The position numbers and the translations under genes are program-made. Shown here in pieces: positions 47,401 through 55,100 of a stretch of DNA of 64,000 nt. Numbering within the stretch: the stretch's first letter is position 1; every line of letters starts with the position of its first letter. The stretch spans positions 2,556,501-2,620,500 of the forward strand of contig NZ_CP051677.1 of assembly GCF_012849055.1 (NCBI RefSeq), written 5' to 3'. The DNA comes from Spirosoma rhododendri (GTDB lineage: Bacteria; Bacteroidota; Bacteroidia; Cytophagales; Spirosomataceae). The notes beneath the pieces are model-generated. The model ran no database searches and was not told the DNA's origin. It was given only the letters and a program-made list of their open reading frames with translations.

Positions 47401-47792
47401 ACATGCTCAAGCTCTACACCGACAACCCGGTGATCAACCTGCGGGCTATGCAGGGCAGCGGCAGCGAGGTGAGCTACGCCTACAACTGGCTGGCCGCTTG
47501 TAATACGAACGGTCGCACTGGCGCAACGGAGCGTACCGAACTATTGACGGTAACGGTACTTGGTAACCCGGTCGTGGGTGAAACGGTCGACATCGAGATT
47601 CGCGGGGCCGAAGGACAATCGGTGCGAATTCAAACAATCGATGGTCGTGGGCACGCGATCAGCGCCGACCGAATTGAGCAGGCGGTATCCGTCGAGCGCC
47701 TTACGGTGCGGTTACGGCAGTCGGCAGGTATCTATCTGCTACAGGTCAGCACCGCTACCCAGCAGCAGACGGTCAAGCTGATTCGCGACTAA
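38418..47792 (+). CDS. Giant T9SS-secreted multidomain adhesin-like protein
   Basis: A 3124-residue protein. The signal peptide ends VWAQ, then an N-terminal beta-propeller-like region (about 30-350). PKD-like domains, two Calx-beta domains (about 537-760; LSINDVSMAEGNSG), a CARDB-type domain (763-890), two Ig/cadherin-like repeats, a lamin-tail domain (about 1075-1250; VGEFIELTNVGN) and a third Calx-beta follow. A propeller-like segment (about 1480-1815) resembles DUF3616-type esterase/phytase propellers. The C-terminal 1300 residues are tandem Ig/PKD repeats, ending with three 194-residue units like those of the neighbouring gene and a T9SS sorting domain ending QQTVKLIRD. Calcium-binding acidic loops (ITDND, IVNDD) recur. 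It probably acts in adhesion or extracellular binding, with one possible enzymatic domain. Its first about 1.1 kb is lower in GC than the rest. Confidence 0.87.
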   Translation: MKHVLQCRWLALLCCLSILITGPTVWAQYTPGNLVVLQAGNGTSPTSLTNTGNPILLKEFSPSGVAATTVAIPSTGSNPMIISGSATSEGMLTRSANGLSLVLTGYAQVLPNTVALAGTSAATVNRAIGTVDINGTFNRVLTSSTFYSGNNIRGATSDGTNYWAAGGVDGTDYFGTGTPATVQNTVTNTREVAVFNGNLYFSSQVAGSYGIFQVGTGLPKTAGQTITPVFSTTGTGTGNPASAGFFFNTAGTVCYVADGRTIANGGGIQKWTYNGTTWSLSYTLGTTTGSATTNGTFGLTVDFSGTNPVIYATTTESTANRLIKITDTGSGSTATLLSTAPTNTVFRGVAMAPVNVCPSITASLNGTSTICTGSSANLTATITGGTGPYSLTYSNGTTNTVVSNYTSGANITISPTTSTTYTLVNVTDANACAATVSGSAQVTVNQPPTTANAGTAQTIFTGQSATLAANTPTTGTGMWSVTSGPSTAASQFSSITSPTATFAPAGGMGSYVLTWTISNAPCTPSASNVTITVSNPTVNLSVSSNSGSEADKTAITVTAMAAAPVVGDQTVSLAVTGTGITSGDYVLSSNTITILNGQTAGSVTFTVVDDNAVEGTETATLTISNPSSGVALGNTVAQNITITDNDVAPGLSINDVSMAEGNSGTTTFTFTISLAAPAPAGGVSFNYATANGTATAGTDYVATSGTGTIPEGSSTFAISVLVNGNTTFEADKTFFVDVANVTGATVSKGLGTGTIVNDDAQPLPDLTLALAGPASATTGQAYSYSLVVSNSGTADASNVPVSFTLPSGVAYANASGSNSFAATQSGSVVSFTGGTLTQGSSATLLVSVTPNAAGTETVSPGAAVIDPANTITESNENNNSSTQMVTTSVVAPNQPPVAPTLPNQTGTVAVAFSYTVPAFSDPENGALTYTITGVPAGLSANNSTRAISGTPTTTGVSTVTVVATDPQSATTAGTFTITINANQPPVAPTFTNQTATVGTAFSYVVPAFSDAENQTLTYAASGVPSPLSFDPATRTISGTPTGSGTSTITITATDPASNMTSGTFTLTVNPAPAAGVIRITEYMYSSNNGAGNGVGEFIELTNVGNAAIDLTGWSFDDNTRTAGSFAIGSLGTVQPNESVIITDATAALFRQFWFLPASVKIVGGSDQGLGRNDEINIYDASGTLVTSLTYNDQGTNPANTVRTQYISAWPQRNLLGQTNTAGWQLSVAGDAQNSYVATTGDLGNPGGYFVPLNRVLVRESGGTTTVTEGGPTDTYTVALNSQPSSDVTVTINPGSQLTVNPTTLTFTSANYSTAQTVTVTAIDDNVYQGAPRSVTITQNVTSSDAAYNGIAVNPVSVTITDNDSPVTAAPTIQVANTTTKYVNLPTSGPGYVSGVINDPTDPAKTLGIDFTLADTDSDVNTLTTTATSNNGNATVSLTGSGSSRNLKITPVNAGYSTITVSVSDGTNTTNYVVNYAGSAASVAPSTTRFHTGTSDASTAILVDANYMLVGDDENQVLRLYNRQNSGLPVAGFDFTSSLGLTDVSGGVPREFDLELSVRQNNRIFWIGSESNADGGNARVNRDRVFATDVSGNGASTSLSYVGRYDHLREDIISWDVNNGHGKGANHYGLQASAAAGVGSKQTSGYNIEGAEFAPDGTTVYLGFRAPQVLPGNRTKALIVPVTNLTSLVSGQSQGAATFGAPIELNLGGRGIREMRRNVSNQYVIIAGPAGDAGASPNDFRLFTWTGNASDALVEHNANLTALMVNGSFESIVEVPASLDNNTSLQLLIDNGDAVYYNDGMVAKDLAQNNFKKFRSEIVTLGSPLNTAPVATANNNQTATVGMAFTYTVNAFTDAETPNQLTYAAIINPADGLSFDPATRIISGTPTMTGVSSVTISATDPGSLSASTTFTITVNPAPVTALTVTATANPTHILTTGSTTLTGMAMGGTTPYSYAFSGPGTITPSGNTASVSGLSAGVQTFTVTVTDATTPTAQSSFTTVSVTVTTPNTAPSVANAVAPQSATVGVGYTLSLANVFTDAETPNQLTLSVSGLPAGLNFTAPATISGIPSTTVGSPYTISVTATDPGNLSTTTTFTLTIQALPALTVTASANPTQILTTGSTTLTGMAMGGTSPYSYAFTGPGTITPSGNTASVSGLSAGVQTFTITVTDATTPTAQSSFTTVSVTVTTANQPPVAPTLPNQSGTVAVAFSYTVPAFTDPENGALTYTITGVPAGLSANNSTRVISGTPTTTGVSTVTVVATDPQSATTAGTFTITINANQAPVASTVSNQTATVGAAFSYVVPAFSDAENQTLTYVASGVPTPLMFNPATRTLSGTPTSSGTSTVTIKATDPASNTAGTTFTLTVSPSALSLVASANPAQILTTGTTTLSASVSGGTTPYSYAFTGPSVITPNGNTATVSGLSAGVQTFTVTVTDATTPSAQTSFTTVSVTVTMANTAPIVANPVGLQSATVGSAYTLSVANVFTDAETPNQLTLSASGLPAGLNLSGTTISGTPSMSGVSTVTLTVTDPGNLTASTQFTITVNPAAGTTPTPTGPFSITGVTLNSCQTLSAGERQISFTPQYAGVTGETITFRVVNESVATTAPGPYTLKLYTDNPVINLRAMQGSGSEVAYVYNWLAACNNTTPTPTNTAPTVANPVGPQSATVGSGYTLSVANAFTDAETPNQLTLSASGLPAGLGLSGSTISGTPSVSGVSTVTLTATDPGNLSSSTQFTITVNPAATTTPTPTGPFSITGVSLNSCQTLSAGERQISFTPQYAGVTGESITFRVVNESVATTAPGPYTLKLYTDNPVINLRAMQGSGSEVAYAYNWLAACNNITPTPTNTAPTVANPVGPQSATVGSGYTLSVANVFTDAETPNQLTLSASGLPAGLILSGSTISGTPSMSGVSNVTLTATDPGNLSSSSQFTITVNPAATTTPTPTGPFSITGVTLNSCQTISAGERQISFTPQYAGVTGETITFRVVNESVATTAPGPYMLKLYTDNPVINLRAMQGSGSEVSYAYNWLAACNTNGRTGATERTELLTVTVLGNPVVGETVDIEIRGAEGQSVRIQTIDGRGHAISADRIEQAVSVERLTVRLRQSAGIYLLQVSTATQQQTVKLIRD
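45780..47510 (+). repeat. Three tandem 582-bp units inside the adhesin gene
   Basis: Units start at 45780, 46362 and 46944, exactly 582 bp apart (194 codons, preserving frame). They are the same unit as in the upstream nuclease gene, so six copies occur in the window. A second internal duplication, a PKD-like plus Ig-pair block, is visible at about 41090-41630 versus 44985-45510. Confidence 0.9.
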
Positions 47793-47813
47793 CCGCCGAT
47801 CCGATCAATAAGT

Positions 47814-47850
47814 AAAACGGGGTACCCTGCGCAGGGTACCCCGTTTTTTA
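47814..47850 (+). terminator. Hairpin terminator after the giant adhesin
   Basis: A 17-bp perfect palindrome without an unpaired loop (47814-47830 with 47831-47847; core GGGGTACCCTGC), followed by T residues, 21 bp past the stop. Confidence 0.85.
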
Positions 47851-47879
47851 TGCTAGTGTTTGCCGGTTAAATCAGTATA

Positions 47880-48009
47880 TCCCCGGCAGCTTCCCAGCCG
47901 CTCGGCGGTCCGATGTCGGAGCCACGATAGCGGCTAACGGGACTCTTGCTATTTAGCCTGACGGCTCCGACATCGGACCGCCGAGCGGCTGGGAAGCTAT
48001 CGGGGACAT
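47880..48009. repeat. Hairpin element B, 36-bp perfect arms with conserved core
   Basis: The arms 47888-47923 and 47963-47998 are perfect inverted repeats, with partly matching TATCCCCG/CGGGGACATA ends. The loop side reads GAGCC-A-CGATAGCGGCTAA, 16 variable bases, TAGCCTGACGGCTC. This is the same core as element A at 14.6 kb. It sits between the adhesin terminator and the end of panC. Confidence 0.85.
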
Positions 48010-48032
48010 ATCAATCAACCAGTTCTACAAAC

Positions 48033-48872
48033 TCAGAACACAAGATTGTCGATCAGGCGAACTTTGCCGAGGTGAGCCGCGATACAGATGGCCGTTTGCC
48101 CCGGTGCCAGCACTTCATCGGCGGGCATCAGCGTATCGGCATTGGCAATTTCGATGTACTCCAGTCGAAAGGCCGGTCTGGCGCTGATAAAGTCGCCTAC
48201 AGCAGCTTTCGCCTGCGCGGGTGTCTGTCCGTCAGCAAGTAGGTCGTGCGCCAGCGTCAGGGCCGCAAACAGCGTCGTTGCCTGATCGCGTTCGTCGGGC
48301 GTCAGGTTGCGGTTGCGGGACGACATTGCTAGTCCGTCGGCTTCGCGTACGGTTGGGCTACGGACCAGCTCAACGGGAAAACTCAGGTTACGGATCAGAC
48401 TACGGATCACGGCGACCTGTTGTAAATCCTTTTGGCCGAAGAAGGCTTTGTCAGGCTGAACGATGTTGAACAGCTTGGCTACTACCAGGCCGACACCGTT
48501 GAAATGGCCGGGTCGGAAGGCGCCTTCCATTACCGTTTCCAGCGCGCCAAAGTTGAGGGTCAGGCTGGGCGCTGCCGGGTACATTTCGTCGACAGAAGGG
48601 GCAAATACGATGTCGCAGCCGACGGTTTCGAGTAAAGCGCAATCGGCATCGAGTGTACGTGGGTAACGGGCCAGATCATCGGCGTTGTTGAACTGAACGG
48701 GGTTGACGAAGATGCTGCACACGACGACATCGGCTTGCTGACGAGCCTGCTGAATCAGCGTTAGGTGGCCATCGTGCAGGGCACCCATTGTCGGAACAAG
48801 GCCGATTGATTGGCTGACGCGCAGTCCGGCGAGGTGCTGACGTAGGCTGGCAATGGTATCGAAGCGAAGCAT
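48033..48872 (-). CDS. panC: Pantoate--beta-alanine ligase
   Basis: A 279-residue enzyme joining pantoate and beta-alanine, with ATP, in pantothenate (coenzyme A) synthesis. Nucleotidyl-transferase motifs are PTMGALHDGHLTLI (HIGH-like) near residue 30, SIFVNPVQFN near 55, FGQKDLQQVAVI near 145, and MSSRN (KMSKS-like) near 185. Length and motif order are normal for the family. It is divergent from the glycogen-synthase-like gene at 49007 with a shared 134-bp control region. This neighbourhood recurs in Bacteroidetes as I recall it. Confidence 0.95.
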   Translation of the reverse strand: MLRFDTIASLRQHLAGLRVSQSIGLVPTMGALHDGHLTLIQQARQQADVVVCSIFVNPVQFNNADDLARYPRTLDADCALLETVGCDIVFAPSVDEMYPAAPSLTLNFGALETVMEGAFRPGHFNGVGLVVAKLFNIVQPDKAFFGQKDLQQVAVIRSLIRNLSFPVELVRSPTVREADGLAMSSRNRNLTPDERDQATTLFAALTLAHDLLADGQTPAQAKAAVGDFISARPAFRLEYIEIANADTLMPADEVLAPGQTAICIAAHLGKVRLIDNLVF

Positions 48873-48934
48873 AGCAATAGGCAGTATTGAATCTGCAATG
48901 ATACAGGATCGCTATCTTTTATGGCCAAATCGTA

Positions 48935-48965
48935 TTGAAATACGGGAAAAATTTGTATAATTTTG
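48935..48965 (+). promoter_or_regulatory. Promoter of the glycogen-synthase-like gene
   Basis: TTG (48935-48937), 20-nt spacer, TAATTTTG (48958-48965) fits the phylum consensus, 42 nt before the ATG at 49007. Confidence 0.6.
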
Positions 48966-49006
48966 CAAGTTTTTCGGTGATCTAACCAACACACCCAGCC
49001 CGGTTT

Positions 49007-49813
49007 ATGAGCAAATTACGTATTCTTTATGTGGCCAGCGAAATCAATCCGTTCCTCAAAACATCCGACGTTGCCGACTTCGTCCGTAAGTTACCGCAGG
49101 CAATGCAGGAGCGGGGAATGGAGATTCGAATTCTGGTGCCGCGCTTCGGTCTCATCAACGAACGTAAGAACCGGTTGCACGAAGTTGTCCGTCTGTCAGG
49201 CATTAACATCGCCGTTGGCGACGAAGAGAAGCCGCTGATTATCAAGGTGGCTTCGATTCCCACCGCGAAACTACAGGTCTATTTTATCGACAATGAAGAT
49301 TATTTCCAGCGGAAATACGTCTTCCACGACAAGGAAAATCGGTTCTACGATGATAACGACGAACGGGCAATTTTCTTCTGTAAAGGCGTGCTGGAAACGG
49401 TGAAAAAACTTGGTTGGGCCCCTGACATCGTGCATTGCAACGACTGGATGACCTCGCTGATTCCGCTGTACCTCAAGACGACCTACAAGAACGACCCGAT
49501 GTTTAAAGACACCAAGTCGGTCTTCACGGTCTACAACAACGCCTTTGAGCACCGCTTCGACGGCGACATTGTGGAAAAAGCCCGGATGATGGACATCGAC
49601 GATTCGATGCTGGCCGAGCTGAAAACCGCTGATTTTTCGGGCTTCATCCGCATCGGCTGCGCGTACGCCGACGCCGTTGTTCGGGCCGAAGAAGAATCGA
49701 GCGAAAGTCTGAACGCCATTTTGAACGATCTGCCGGAACATAAATTCGACAGCGCTGAAGACGAAGACGTTACCGAGCGGTACTACAATCTGTACAATCA
49801 GCTGGTCAGCTAA
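49007..49813 (+). CDS. Glycogen/starch synthase N-terminal domain protein (probably not a catalyst)
   Basis: A 268-residue protein equal to only the N-terminal Rossmann half of GT5 glycogen synthases (full enzymes are about 480). Family marks are the opening LRILYVASEINPFLKT, 'RILVPRFGLINERKN', and 'PDIVHCNDWMTSLIPLYLK'. The donor-binding KTGGL of true synthases is replaced by Lys-Thr-Ser-Asp-Val, and the C-terminal nucleotide-sugar domain is absent, so glycosyl transfer is unlikely. Short versions like this are known beside panC in Bacteroidetes, which argues for a conserved non-catalytic or regulatory role rather than decay. It has its own promoter and terminator. Confidence 0.85.
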   Translation: MSKLRILYVASEINPFLKTSDVADFVRKLPQAMQERGMEIRILVPRFGLINERKNRLHEVVRLSGINIAVGDEEKPLIIKVASIPTAKLQVYFIDNEDYFQRKYVFHDKENRFYDDNDERAIFFCKGVLETVKKLGWAPDIVHCNDWMTSLIPLYLKTTYKNDPMFKDTKSVFTVYNNAFEHRFDGDIVEKARMMDIDDSMLAELKTADFSGFIRIGCAYADAVVRAEEESSESLNAILNDLPEHKFDSAEDEDVTERYYNLYNQLVS

Positions 49814-49845
49814 CCGCATTGCCGCGTAATACTATTCGATTACAG

Positions 49846-49869
49846 AAAGCCGGGGTTTCCCGGCTTTTT
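49846..49869 (+). terminator. Terminator of the glycogen-synthase-like gene
   Basis: A 9-bp stem AAAGCCGGG/CCCGGCTTT with a 4-nt loop and a five-T tail (49846-49869). Just downstream, at 49884-49901, is a small CTGAATC-TTCG-GATTCAG hairpin with a UUCG tetraloop, in the glmS leader. Confidence 0.85.
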
Positions 49870-49934
49870 GCATTACTTTACTACTGAATCTTCGGATTCA
49901 GCTACCTTGATAAACCTATTTTAACAGACTGAGT

Positions 49935-51773
49935 ATGTGTGGAATTGTGGCCTATGTGGGGTATCGCGATGCGTGCCCCCTGGTAATTAAAGGCTTAAAA
50001 CGACTCGAATACCGGGGTTACGACAGTGCCGGTGTTGCGTTGATGAATGATAACGGGCTGAGCGTTTATAAGAAGAAGGGCAAAGTGTCGGCGCTGGAAC
50101 AGGAACTGGCTGGCAAGGCCGTACAGTCGACGATCGGAATGGGCCACACGCGCTGGGCCACCCACGGCGAACCCAACGACGTTAATGCTCACCCGCACTA
50201 TTCGTTTCACCGAAAACTGGCGATTATTCACAACGGAATCATCGAAAACTACGCGGCCATCAAGCAACGGCTGCTCAAGAAAGGCCACACCTTCGCGAGT
50301 CAGACCGATACCGAAGTGCTCGGGCAGTTTATCGAAGAGATCTGGGAAAATGCGGGTGGAACGCTGGAAGAAGCCGTGCGGCTGGCCTTGCAGGAAGTTG
50401 TGGGTGCCTACGCTATCGTGGTCATGAGCGAAGCTGACCCTACTCAGCTGATTGCTGCCCGGAAAGGCTCCCCGCTGGTAATTGGCGTGGGCGAGAACGA
50501 ATACTTTCTGGCGTCGGATGCTACGCCGATCGTTGAGTATACCAAGGAGGTAATCTACCTGAACGACTACGAAATCGCGGTGATCAAAGACGGCCAACTG
50601 CGGGTCGTTACGCTTGACAACACTACCACGACACCCTACGTGCAGACGGTCGAGCTGGAACTGGAAGCCATTGAAAAAGGCGGCTACGACCACTTTATGC
50701 TCAAGGAAATCTTCGAGCAACCCCGCTCTATCGCTGACTCGATGCGCGGGCGGGTGCAGGCCGAAGCCGGTATGCTGCAACTCGGTGGCCTGCGCGACTA
50801 TATGGACAAGCTGGCTAAGTCGAAGCGCATTGTAATCGTCGGCTGCGGTACGTCGTGGCACGCGGGGCTGGTCGCCGAGTACATTTTTGAGGAACTGGCC
50901 CGGATTCCCGTCGAGGTTGAATACGCGTCGGAGTTTCGCTACCGCAACCCAATTATCAAGGAGGGCGACATCGTGATTGCTATCTCGCAGTCGGGCGAAA
51001 CGGCGGATACACTGGCGGCTATCGAACTGGCGAAGTCAAAAGGCGCGATCATTTTCGGCGTCTGTAACGTGGTTGGTTCCTCTATCGCCCGGGCGACTCA
51101 CGCGGGGGCTTACACCCACGCTGGCCCAGAAATCGGCGTTGCGAGCACGAAAGCCTTCACCGCACAGGTGACGGTACTGACGCTGATGGCCCTGGCCGCT
51201 GCCAAACGCAAAGGCACTATCTCCGATTCGCTGTTCCGGCAACTGCTGGTCGAGATGGAAAGCATCCCGGCGAAGGTGGAAAAGGTGCTGCAATCGGCCG
51301 ACAAGATCAAGGAAATCGCGTATATCTTCACCTACGCCCGCAACTTCATCTACCTGGGCCGGGGCCTGAACTTCCCCGTGGCGCTGGAGGGTGCGCTGAA
51401 GCTGAAAGAGATCAGCTACATCCACGCGGAGGGCTACCCGGCTGCCGAGATGAAGCACGGCCCCATCGCCCTGATCGACGAAGATATGCCGGTGGTCGTA
51501 ACCGCGACCAAAGACAGTTCGTACGAAAAAGTCGTGTCGAATATTCAGGAGGTGAAGGCTCGCAAAGGCCGCGTTATCGCTATCACCACAGAGGGCGACA
51601 CGCTCCTGCCCGGTATGGTCGACTTCACGATCGAAATCCCGAATGTGCACGAGGTACTTATGCCGCTGGTATCAGTAGTACCCCTGCAACTGCTGGCCTA
51701 CGACATCGCCGTCATGCGCGGCCGCAACGTTGATCAACCCCGCAACCTCGCCAAATCAGTGACGGTAGAATAA
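49935..51773 (+). CDS. glmS: Glutamine--fructose-6-phosphate aminotransferase (isomerizing)
   Basis: A 612-residue enzyme making glucosamine-6-phosphate from fructose-6-phosphate and glutamine, the entry to peptidoglycan and LPS amino sugars. The class II glutaminase domain starts MCGIVAYVGYR, with nucleophile Cys2, and includes RLEYRGYDSAG and GHTRWATHG. Two SIS domains (about 290-425 and 465-600) follow, with CGTSWHAG, SQSGETADT and the C-terminal isomerase loop ending [13 protein letters not shown], intact in this copy. A second partial copy of the last about 31 codons lies at 56047-56139. No glmS ribozyme was recognised upstream. Confidence 0.97.
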   Translation: MCGIVAYVGYRDACPLVIKGLKRLEYRGYDSAGVALMNDNGLSVYKKKGKVSALEQELAGKAVQSTIGMGHTRWATHGEPNDVNAHPHYSFHRKLAIIHNGIIENYAAIKQRLLKKGHTFASQTDTEVLGQFIEEIWENAGGTLEEAVRLALQEVVGAYAIVVMSEADPTQLIAARKGSPLVIGVGENEYFLASDATPIVEYTKEVIYLNDYEIAVIKDGQLRVVTLDNTTTTPYVQTVELELEAIEKGGYDHFMLKEIFEQPRSIADSMRGRVQAEAGMLQLGGLRDYMDKLAKSKRIVIVGCGTSWHAGLVAEYIFEELARIPVEVEYASEFRYRNPIIKEGDIVIAISQSGETADTLAAIELAKSKGAIIFGVCNVVGSSIARATHAGAYTHAGPEIGVASTKAFTAQVTVLTLMALAAAKRKGTISDSLFRQLLVEMESIPAKVEKVLQSADKIKEIAYIFTYARNFIYLGRGLNFPVALEGALKLKEISYIHAEGYPAAEMKHGPIALIDEDMPVVVTATKDSSYEKVVSNIQEVKARKGRVIAITTEGDTLLPGMVDFTIEIPNVHEVLMPLVSVVPLQLLAYDIAVMRGRNVDQPRNLAKSVTVE

Positions 51774-51794
51774 GCCGTTAGAGTTGACAGGTAT

Positions 51795-51840
51795 AAAAAC
51801 CGGCGTATAACAGCAAAGTGCTGTTATACGCCGGTTTTTT
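51795..51840 (+). terminator. Terminator of glmS
   Basis: A 20-bp perfect stem (51795-51814 with 51820-51839; core CCGGCGTATAACAGC), a 5-nt loop and a T run, 21 bp past the glmS stop. Confidence 0.88.
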
Positions 51841-52156
51841 TGTTTACAGAAATTTATAAAAGCTATCAATTGGTATCATTTATATTTAATTATTTTTGAA
51901 ATCATAAACAAAAATATGCCGATTCTTTACTTATTTAACTCATTCTAAAAATGAACTCGCCTATGCAACTCGTCAACAAATCACTGTATGTAATGACCTC
52001 TGAAATTAAAGTGTATTAACATGTATTCATTTACTTTTCTCTTATGCAAGTAAATGAATACGCTAGCCTAATAGTCTGTCAATGAACAGGATAGACAAAA
52101 ATATGTCCCCTATAGCTTCGTATTGCCTTTCACCGTAAGATAAACTTTTGTTAACT
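51841..52156 (+). other. AT-rich leader region upstream of the NHL/ricin gene
   Basis: 316 bp without a gene, much more AT-rich than the flanks. It contains the promoter at 51870-51898 and a perfect 14-bp inverted repeat (GTATTCATTTACTT, 52023-52036, with 52048-52061, 11-nt loop) about halfway to the start codon. This predicts a transcribed leader of about 250 nt with a stable hairpin. No known riboswitch pattern is recognised. Confidence 0.55.
51870..51898 (+). promoter_or_regulatory. Consensus promoter of the NHL/ricin gene
   Basis: TTG (51870-51872), 18-nt spacer, TATTTTTG (51891-51898) matches the TTG-N17-23-TAnnTTTG rule. The nearest downstream gene begins about 250 bp later. Confidence 0.55.
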
Positions 52157-55100
52157 GTGAAAAAGTATTGTGTGTGGACAACGCTGGTTGTCCTTCTATG
52201 CGCATTCGATTTTGTGTGTCATGCACAAACTAAACGCTCCGTCCCATTTACGTTTTCTCTATCTGGTAAGAACCGAACAAGTGCTGGCGTCTTCACCAAA
52301 GACGGCGTGTTGGTTCGTACGCTGTGGAGCGCCGTGCCAATGGACGCCGGCACGTATACCAAATACTGGGACGGGCTCGACGACAAGGGGCAGACTGTGG
52401 CATCGGCCAACTACGATGTCCGGCTACTGGCCAACAACGTTTCCTACTCCTGGGAGGGCGTGATCGGCAATTCATCCTTTGGCAACAGTCAGGGAAATGG
52501 ACTGCAACGCGCCTTTTTGCATGCCCAGGGCATGGCCATCGCCGGTAACTACGCCTATTACGGGGCGGGCTACGCCGAAGGCAATCCCTCACAGGCCAAG
52601 CTCGCCCTGTCAAGTCCACAGCAGCGGATGGACTTTTTCCCAAAAGGAAGTACCGACCAGGCCACCCTCTTCGTCGCCACGGATGGGAAACTGGTGTACT
52701 GGGCGGGGTACGATGGCTACAACAACGGCAATAACTGGTTTGTCTTTGCCACCCGCACCAGCGACGACGGCGAACAGTCATTTGCCAGCGGGCAGCCGCT
52801 GAAAATGACGATGGGCCGGACCTACGCGTCGGCAATCGACGTCATCAACGGAGCGGCCGGGGTAGTAACGGGAATGGCCGTTCAAAAAAACGGGAAGTAC
52901 CTGTTTGTGTCGCACAAGAGCCGGCATCAGATACGGGTACTGGATAAAACGACTGGTAACCTGGTGCAGTCGCTGTTTTTCAACGATGCGGCCGGGCTGG
53001 CCGTCGATGGTCAGGATAATTTGTGGGTCATCAACGGAAACACGGTTAGCCGATTCACGGTAAATAATGATGGGACGCTGGGCAAGGCTGAACTCTCGCT
53101 GGCCGGATTGCAGACCCCGATGGCGCTGGCGGTCTCGCCCGACAACCAGACACTGCTGGTGGCCGATGGGGGCAGTAGCCAGCAGGTGAAGGCATTCAGC
53201 AACAGCACCGGAGCCAGCGTCTGGACATTCGGCCAGCCAGGGGGGTACCGAACCGATCCGACAGTGGCTGATGATAAGTTTTATTTCTCGGATGTGAGTG
53301 GTTTGATCAACGACACGTTTCTGGCGTTCGCGCCCGATGGCTCGTTCTGGGTGGGTGATTCTGGCAACTATCGCATGCAGCATTACTCGGCCGGTCGTTC
53401 GTTTGTTGATCGGATCATGTACCTCCAGAATAATTACAGCTGCTTCATCGATCAGAACAACCCCAACCGGCTGCTGTCGGAATTTCAGGAGTTTGCCATC
53501 GACTACACGAAGCCCCTCGGTGGTACCAATGGGTCATGGACATTGGCAAAAAACTGGCGGGCAAGCGTGCCGGCCAACTATTTCGAGAAGTTGACGATCA
53601 ACCACACGTACATCACCAACATTTTTCGGGACGTACTGACGCTGTCCAATGGGCGGGTGTACGGCTTTCTGCGTCGGTTCAACGATAACAAGTGGGTGCT
53701 GGCCGAGCTGCCCAGCAAAGGGCCACTTCGCATCACCAAAGTGGCCTTCGACGCGCAGAACCGCTACACTTATCACATTGCCAGCGATGGATCGCTGCGG
53801 CAGTCGGTTAACAACCTCAACGGCACATCGGGGCTGTCGTCTGGGAGTCGCGCCGGCTGACGGGCTTCGATGCTGACAACGATCCGGTCTGGGCACCCGC
53901 TACCTCATACGCCAGCGCGCCGGTTAGCTCGGGTGGCGAGCCGATCAACTGGTACGGCGGATACAGCCGTACGGGCGAGACGACCTCGTCGGGTGTTGTG
54001 GTTTCCTTCGACGAGGGTAAAATCAACGGCCCTACGGGAGCCGGCTATCACCTGGGCGGGCTGCGGGTAGGCGATAACAAGTGGCTCTGGAAAACGGCGA
54101 TGGCAACTACCCGCGATTACAAAGGGATCTATCCCGATGATGGGGCTTACGATGTGGGCAACGGGGTGGAGTACGGTGGGGGCGGCATCACGGTGCTGGA
54201 CCGTCACATCTTCTGGAATTACCACGGGGAGTTCTGGAAAGGTAGCCAGGTCAACAAGTGGCAGCACGTATATGATAACGGGCTGTTGCTGGGTATTTTC
54301 GGGAAAACCGGCCCCGAAGTGAGGATCGAAGCGCCGGACGGCCGGCCGGTGGCGGGCATGGCTGGTAACGTATATTTCGGAACGGCTGTGCGGGCGTCGA
54401 ATGGCGTTACCTACCTGTACCACGGCGAAGAGTCGGGCTGGGGTGGCATACACCGCTGGCGCATCGACAACATGCAGTCGGTTCAGGAGCAGGTCATCAA
54501 CTTAAAAAATATTAATACCTACTCAACGGCCAGTTCGACGTCGGGTACGGAAGGTATTGATCTGCTGGCCGGTCTCTCGCCGTCCAGTGTCGTAAGCGAT
54601 GGTGCGGCTGGCTGGAACCGTAACCCAGCTACCGACAACGTCGTGGACGGTGGCAACAAATGGACGGTGAAGACCAGTATCCTGCGGTATAACCGCTTCG
54701 ACAGCCCTGACCTGTATGTTAATTTCTCGAAGGCGAATAGTCGGTATACGGTTACACGCGATCTGGGTAACAATAGCAGCCTGAGCAGCTGGCGTTTGAG
54801 TGGCGTCATCACCTTCGACAACACAAACCCCAACAACGGTACGCCCGATCAGTCGGACTCGGGAGGGTCGTACTTCGAAGTGCTCGACAACGCGGGTAAG
54901 GTATTGGCCCGATTGTATCAGCAAGTGTACTTCGGCCCGAGCAACCCACCCGTCAAAACGATCGCCAATGGGCAGACGATTGCACAGGGGTACTACTTTG
55001 ATCCGGCATCGGCGGTGGCGACGGCAGCGGATGCGATTGACATCAGCCTGGACAACGGAACCCTGTCGATCAAGTACCAGAACTATCCGGCCGTAAAGAC

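Noticed and set aside
35900..47510. Regular repeats that could suggest a CRISPR array
   Set aside because: Repeats are long, in frame, and code for Ig-like domains; there are no short direct repeats with unique spacers.
49870..49934. glmS ribozyme upstream of glmS
   Set aside because: The leader is only about 65 nt after a terminator and shows a single UUCG hairpin, too little for the ribozyme fold.
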